DNA from: Fibrobacter sp.
Lineage (GTDB): Bacteria; Fibrobacterota; Fibrobacteria; Fibrobacterales; Fibrobacteraceae
Direction: 5' to 3'
Assembly (NCBI GenBank): GCA_024399065.1
Contig: JAKSIB010000036.1
Span: 1 to 32,239 of the forward strand
DNA length: 32,239 nt
Under the pieces are notes generated by a model. The model was not told where the DNA came from, ran no database searches, and was given only the letters and a program-made list of their open reading frames with translations. The translations under genes and the position numbers were made by a program. Position 1 is the first letter of the stretch; each line of letters starts with the position of its first letter. Of the stretch, positions 30,592-32,239 are shown piece by piece.

Positions 30592-30924
30592 ATGGCAAAC
30601 AAAACCGAATATGAAAAATATTTTGACAAAATTCTTGGAAAGAAACTTCAAGAACAGCGCAAGATACTGAAAATGACTCAACAATATGCTGCTAATCAAT
30701 CTGGTGAATCTCGGCAGTGGGTAAGTGATGCAGAAAGAGGTGTAAAAACGCCCTCCATATACTTACTGTGTCAATACGCTCATTATGCGGGTATTGATAT
30801 TCACGCAGTTTTTGATGGAGTGATTGATGCGTTTTTTCCGTATATGGAAAAAATTCGTAAAGAAGAAGAGGAGGAAAAACTGAATACATTGTTGAAACGT
30901 TTAAAGAAAAGAAAGGGTAAATAA
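30592..30924 (+). CDS. XRE-family helix-turn-helix transcriptional regulator
   Basis: The 110-residue protein has an HTH of the Cro/C1 type: LGKKLQEQRKILKMTQQYAANQSGESRQWVSDAERGVKTPSIYLLCQYAHYAG (about 15-67). The C-terminal tail, with EEEEEK followed by LLKRLKKRKGK, is charged and probably helical. AAGGAGATATACT lies directly before the ATG, a very strong ribosome-binding site. No restriction-modification or toxin partner is adjacent, so its target is unknown. Confidence 0.9.
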   Translation: MANKTEYEKYFDKILGKKLQEQRKILKMTQQYAANQSGESRQWVSDAERGVKTPSIYLLCQYAHYAGIDIHAVFDGVIDAFFPYMEKIRKEEEEEKLNTLLKRLKKRKGK

Positions 30925-30953
30925 AAAAGGCCGGTCGTTTGACCGGCTTCTTT
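30925..30953. terminator. Bidirectional terminator
   Basis: AAGGCCGGTC-GTTT-GACCGGCTT stem with an A-run on one side and CTTT on the other; strongest on the minus strand, where TTTTTT follows. It serves the XRE gene and the convergent lipoprotein gene. Confidence 0.88.
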
Positions 30954-30972
30954 AAATTTGATAGGTTCATCG

Positions 30973-31452
30973 TTATTTGATATAGTAGTCGTAACGGACT
31001 TTGTTGCCCTTCATGGCGGTTCGTTTCCAGCTGCCGCGGTCATCTTCTGTAACTGCGATGTCGTTGTAGTCCAGGATGTTGTTTTCCTTAGGGAAGAATT
31101 CGAATTCAACGTGGTAATCCGTAGATGAACCGTCGCCGTATTCGCTGGTGTGTTCGACAGTTGTTCCGTCGTCAAATTCAAATACGACCTTGCCGCCTAC
31201 GGGAACGTTTGTCATGCTCCAACGGTAGGTGTCTGCAATTTCCAGAGTTTCGCCGGGCTCCAGCGTCCATGAGGTAGGATCGTTTTCGTACTTGTGGAAG
31301 GTAAGGGTGACCTTCTTGCCGCTTTCATTATGGAGGTAGGAAAAACCTTCCAGTTTATTCAATCCTCCGGTGATGTCGTCGGAAGAACATGCGGAGAAAA
31401 ATACGGTTGCGCAAAACGTAAAAAATAAAAATGTTTTTGTGAAAATACTCAT
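30973..31452 (-). CDS. Small lipoprotein of unknown function
   Basis: The start at 31452 has AGGGG five nt upstream and gives MSIFTKTFLFFTFCATVFFSAC, a lipoprotein signal with Cys at residue 22; a longer reading from 31545 adds a basic stretch that does not look like a signal. The mature part (about 137 residues) is rich in beta-type sequence (KKVTLTFHKYENDPTSWTLEPG, GGKVVFEFDDGTTVEHTS), like an immunoglobulin- or transthyretin-like sandwich. No named family is recognised. It is divergent from purB, and shares a terminator with the XRE gene. Confidence 0.82.
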   Translation of the reverse strand: MSIFTKTFLFFTFCATVFFSACSSDDITGGLNKLEGFSYLHNESGKKVTLTFHKYENDPTSWTLEPGETLEIADTYRWSMTNVPVGGKVVFEFDDGTTVEHTSEYGDGSSTDYHVEFEFFPKENNILDYNDIAVTEDDRGSWKRTAMKGNKVRYDYYIK

Positions 31453-31598
31453 AATTACCCCTTTGTAATCCAATATAGCAAAAACGTGAAAAAATGGCAC
31501 AAATTTAAGGCGAACATCCTTCCTTGACCTTTGGATTTTTTGCAAAAATTCTAAATTTCATCTCGTAAATTTAACGGGGATAACCCAAAGGATAAATC

Positions 31599-32239
31599 AT
31601 GCGTGATCAATTCGAAAGCCCGCTGATTCAGCGTTATGCTTCTAAGGAAATGAGTTTCATCTTCAGCCCGCAGTACAAGTTCCAGACTTGGCGCAAGCTG
31701 TGGATCTTCTTGGCCGAATCCGAAATGGAACTGGGCCTGCCCATTACCCAGGAACAGGTGGACGAACTGAAGGCTCACGCAACAGACATCAACTTTGACG
31801 TTGCCGAAGCCGAAGAAAAGCGCCGCCGTCACGACGTGATGAGCCACGTTTATGCTTACGGTGTCCAGTGCCCCAAGGCCAAGGGCATCATCCACCTGGG
31901 TGCAACTTCCGCTTTCGTTGGTGACAACACCGACCTCATCCAGATGCAGCAGGCTTTGATTATCGTCCGTAAGCGCCTCTGCCGCGTGATGGATAAGCTC
32001 TCCAAGTTCGCTATGGAATACAAGGACATGGCTCAGCTTGGTGCAACCCACTTCCAGGCTGCTCAGCTCACCACCGTGGGTAAGCGTGCTTGCCTCTGGC
32101 TTCAGGACCTCCTCATCGACCTGGAAGAAGTGAACTTCCTCATCGAAGTGCTGCCGTTCCGCGGCGTTAAGGGCACCACCGGTACCCAGGCTTCCTTCAT
32201 GGACCTGTTCAACGGCGACGAAGAAAAGATCATGGAACT
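31599..32239 (+). CDS. purB: Adenylosuccinate lyase, 5' part (runs off the window)
   Basis: Translation from the ATG at 31599 stays open to the window end (213 codons visible). PurB catalyses two fumarate-releasing steps of purine synthesis. The frame reads [22 protein letters not shown], then [18 protein letters not shown] (the conserved active-site block with the TSAFV/DNTDL pattern), then [22 protein letters not shown] and [21 protein letters not shown]. The last two blocks are closer to the animal-type ADSL than to the short E. coli PurB. AAAGGA lies about 6 nt before the ATG. The C-terminal half with the signature loop is outside the window. Confidence 0.95.
   Translation, partial: MRDQFESPLIQRYASKEMSFIFSPQYKFQTWRKLWIFLAESEMELGLPITQEQVDELKAHATDINFDVAEAEEKRRRHDVMSHVYAYGVQCPKAKGIIHLGATSAFVGDNTDLIQMQQALIIVRKRLCRVMDKLSKFAMEYKDMAQLGATHFQAAQLTTVGKRACLWLQDLLIDLEEVNFLIEVLPFRGVKGTTGTQASFMDLFNGDEEKIME

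Noticed and set aside
30580..30597. AAGGAGATATACTATG resembles the phage T7 gene 10 ribosome-binding site used in vectors
   Set aside because: The flanking sequence is ordinary chromosome with no vector sequence; a strong Shine-Dalgarno followed by an A/T spacer explains it.
1..32239. CRISPR arrays and tRNA or rRNA genes
   Set aside because: No regular repeat-spacer units, and no cloverleaf or rRNA-like stretch, were seen by eye on either strand; a short tRNA could be missed without a scan.

Overview
The window looks like part of the chromosome of a Fibrobacter-type bacterium (Fibrobacter succinogenes or a close relative). Three things support this. One lipoprotein carries a serine-rich linker followed by a C-terminal domain with the hallmarks of the Fibrobacter succinogenes major paralogous (FISUMP) domain. 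There is a plant-polysaccharide glycoside hydrolase. There is also a Gram-negative envelope gene set (lpxD, lpxC, fabZ, outer-membrane barrels, lipoproteins). I inferred the taxon from protein style alone, without any database search.

Layout. 1-1116: 3' part of a GH51-like glycosidase. 1117-1585: the only gene-free stretch over 300 bases; it holds a terminator, a possible promoter-terminator pair enclosing about 260 nt of non-coding RNA, and a promoter. 1586-2164: small zinc-ribbon membrane protein. 2317-4533 (-): glgB, flanked on both sides by 7-nt-period tandem repeats. 4752-8634 (+): pyridoxamine kinase, hotdog thioesterase, gamma-carbonic-anhydrase-like protein, diacylglycerol-kinase-like protein and lpxD. 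8664-11669: an accessory block with a RhuM/PLD-like protein, the FISUMP lipoprotein, a candidate small RNA and a HicAB toxin-antitoxin pair. 11697-13110: lpxC and fabZ. 13283-14791: GIY-YIG protein, YciO-like protein and yraN. 14910-22281 (-): a probable four-gene operon of an MMPL/RND exporter, an aspartate aminotransferase, an FHA-ABC transporter fusion and a transmembrane Ser/Thr kinase. 22311-23771 (+): an Omp85-like barrel, divergent from that operon across a 29-bp gap with an 18-bp perfect palindrome. 23841-25527 (-): ruvAB. 25677-28261 (-): an outer-membrane protein and a TPR/calcium-loop lipoprotein. 28316-30422 (+): CxxCxxCC protein, SprT-like metalloprotease and nitroreductase. 30592-31452: XRE regulator (+) and a small lipoprotein (-). 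31599 to the right edge: 5' part of purB.

How the parts may work together. lpxD, lpxC and fabZ belong to lipid A and fatty acid synthesis and are commonly neighbours, but here about 3 kb of accessory genes separates lpxD from lpxC. The kinase and FHA-ABC genes overlap by an ATGA and suggest phosphorylation-controlled transport. The MMPL exporter and the Omp85-like barrel share one promoter region.

The most striking feature is a set of short dispersed repeats. Family A runs GTCATYCTG...RATCCA and family B runs GTCATTGCGAG...GCAATC. They lie between genes and also inside coding sequence: three sit in the serine linker of the FISUMP lipoprotein and one in the N-terminal region of LpxD. Others touch the ribosome-binding region of the thioesterase gene and the stop codon of yraN. 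Several genes lack a Shine-Dalgarno sequence and have a -10-like hexamer 6-12 nt before the ATG, which suggests leaderless or very short-leader mRNAs.
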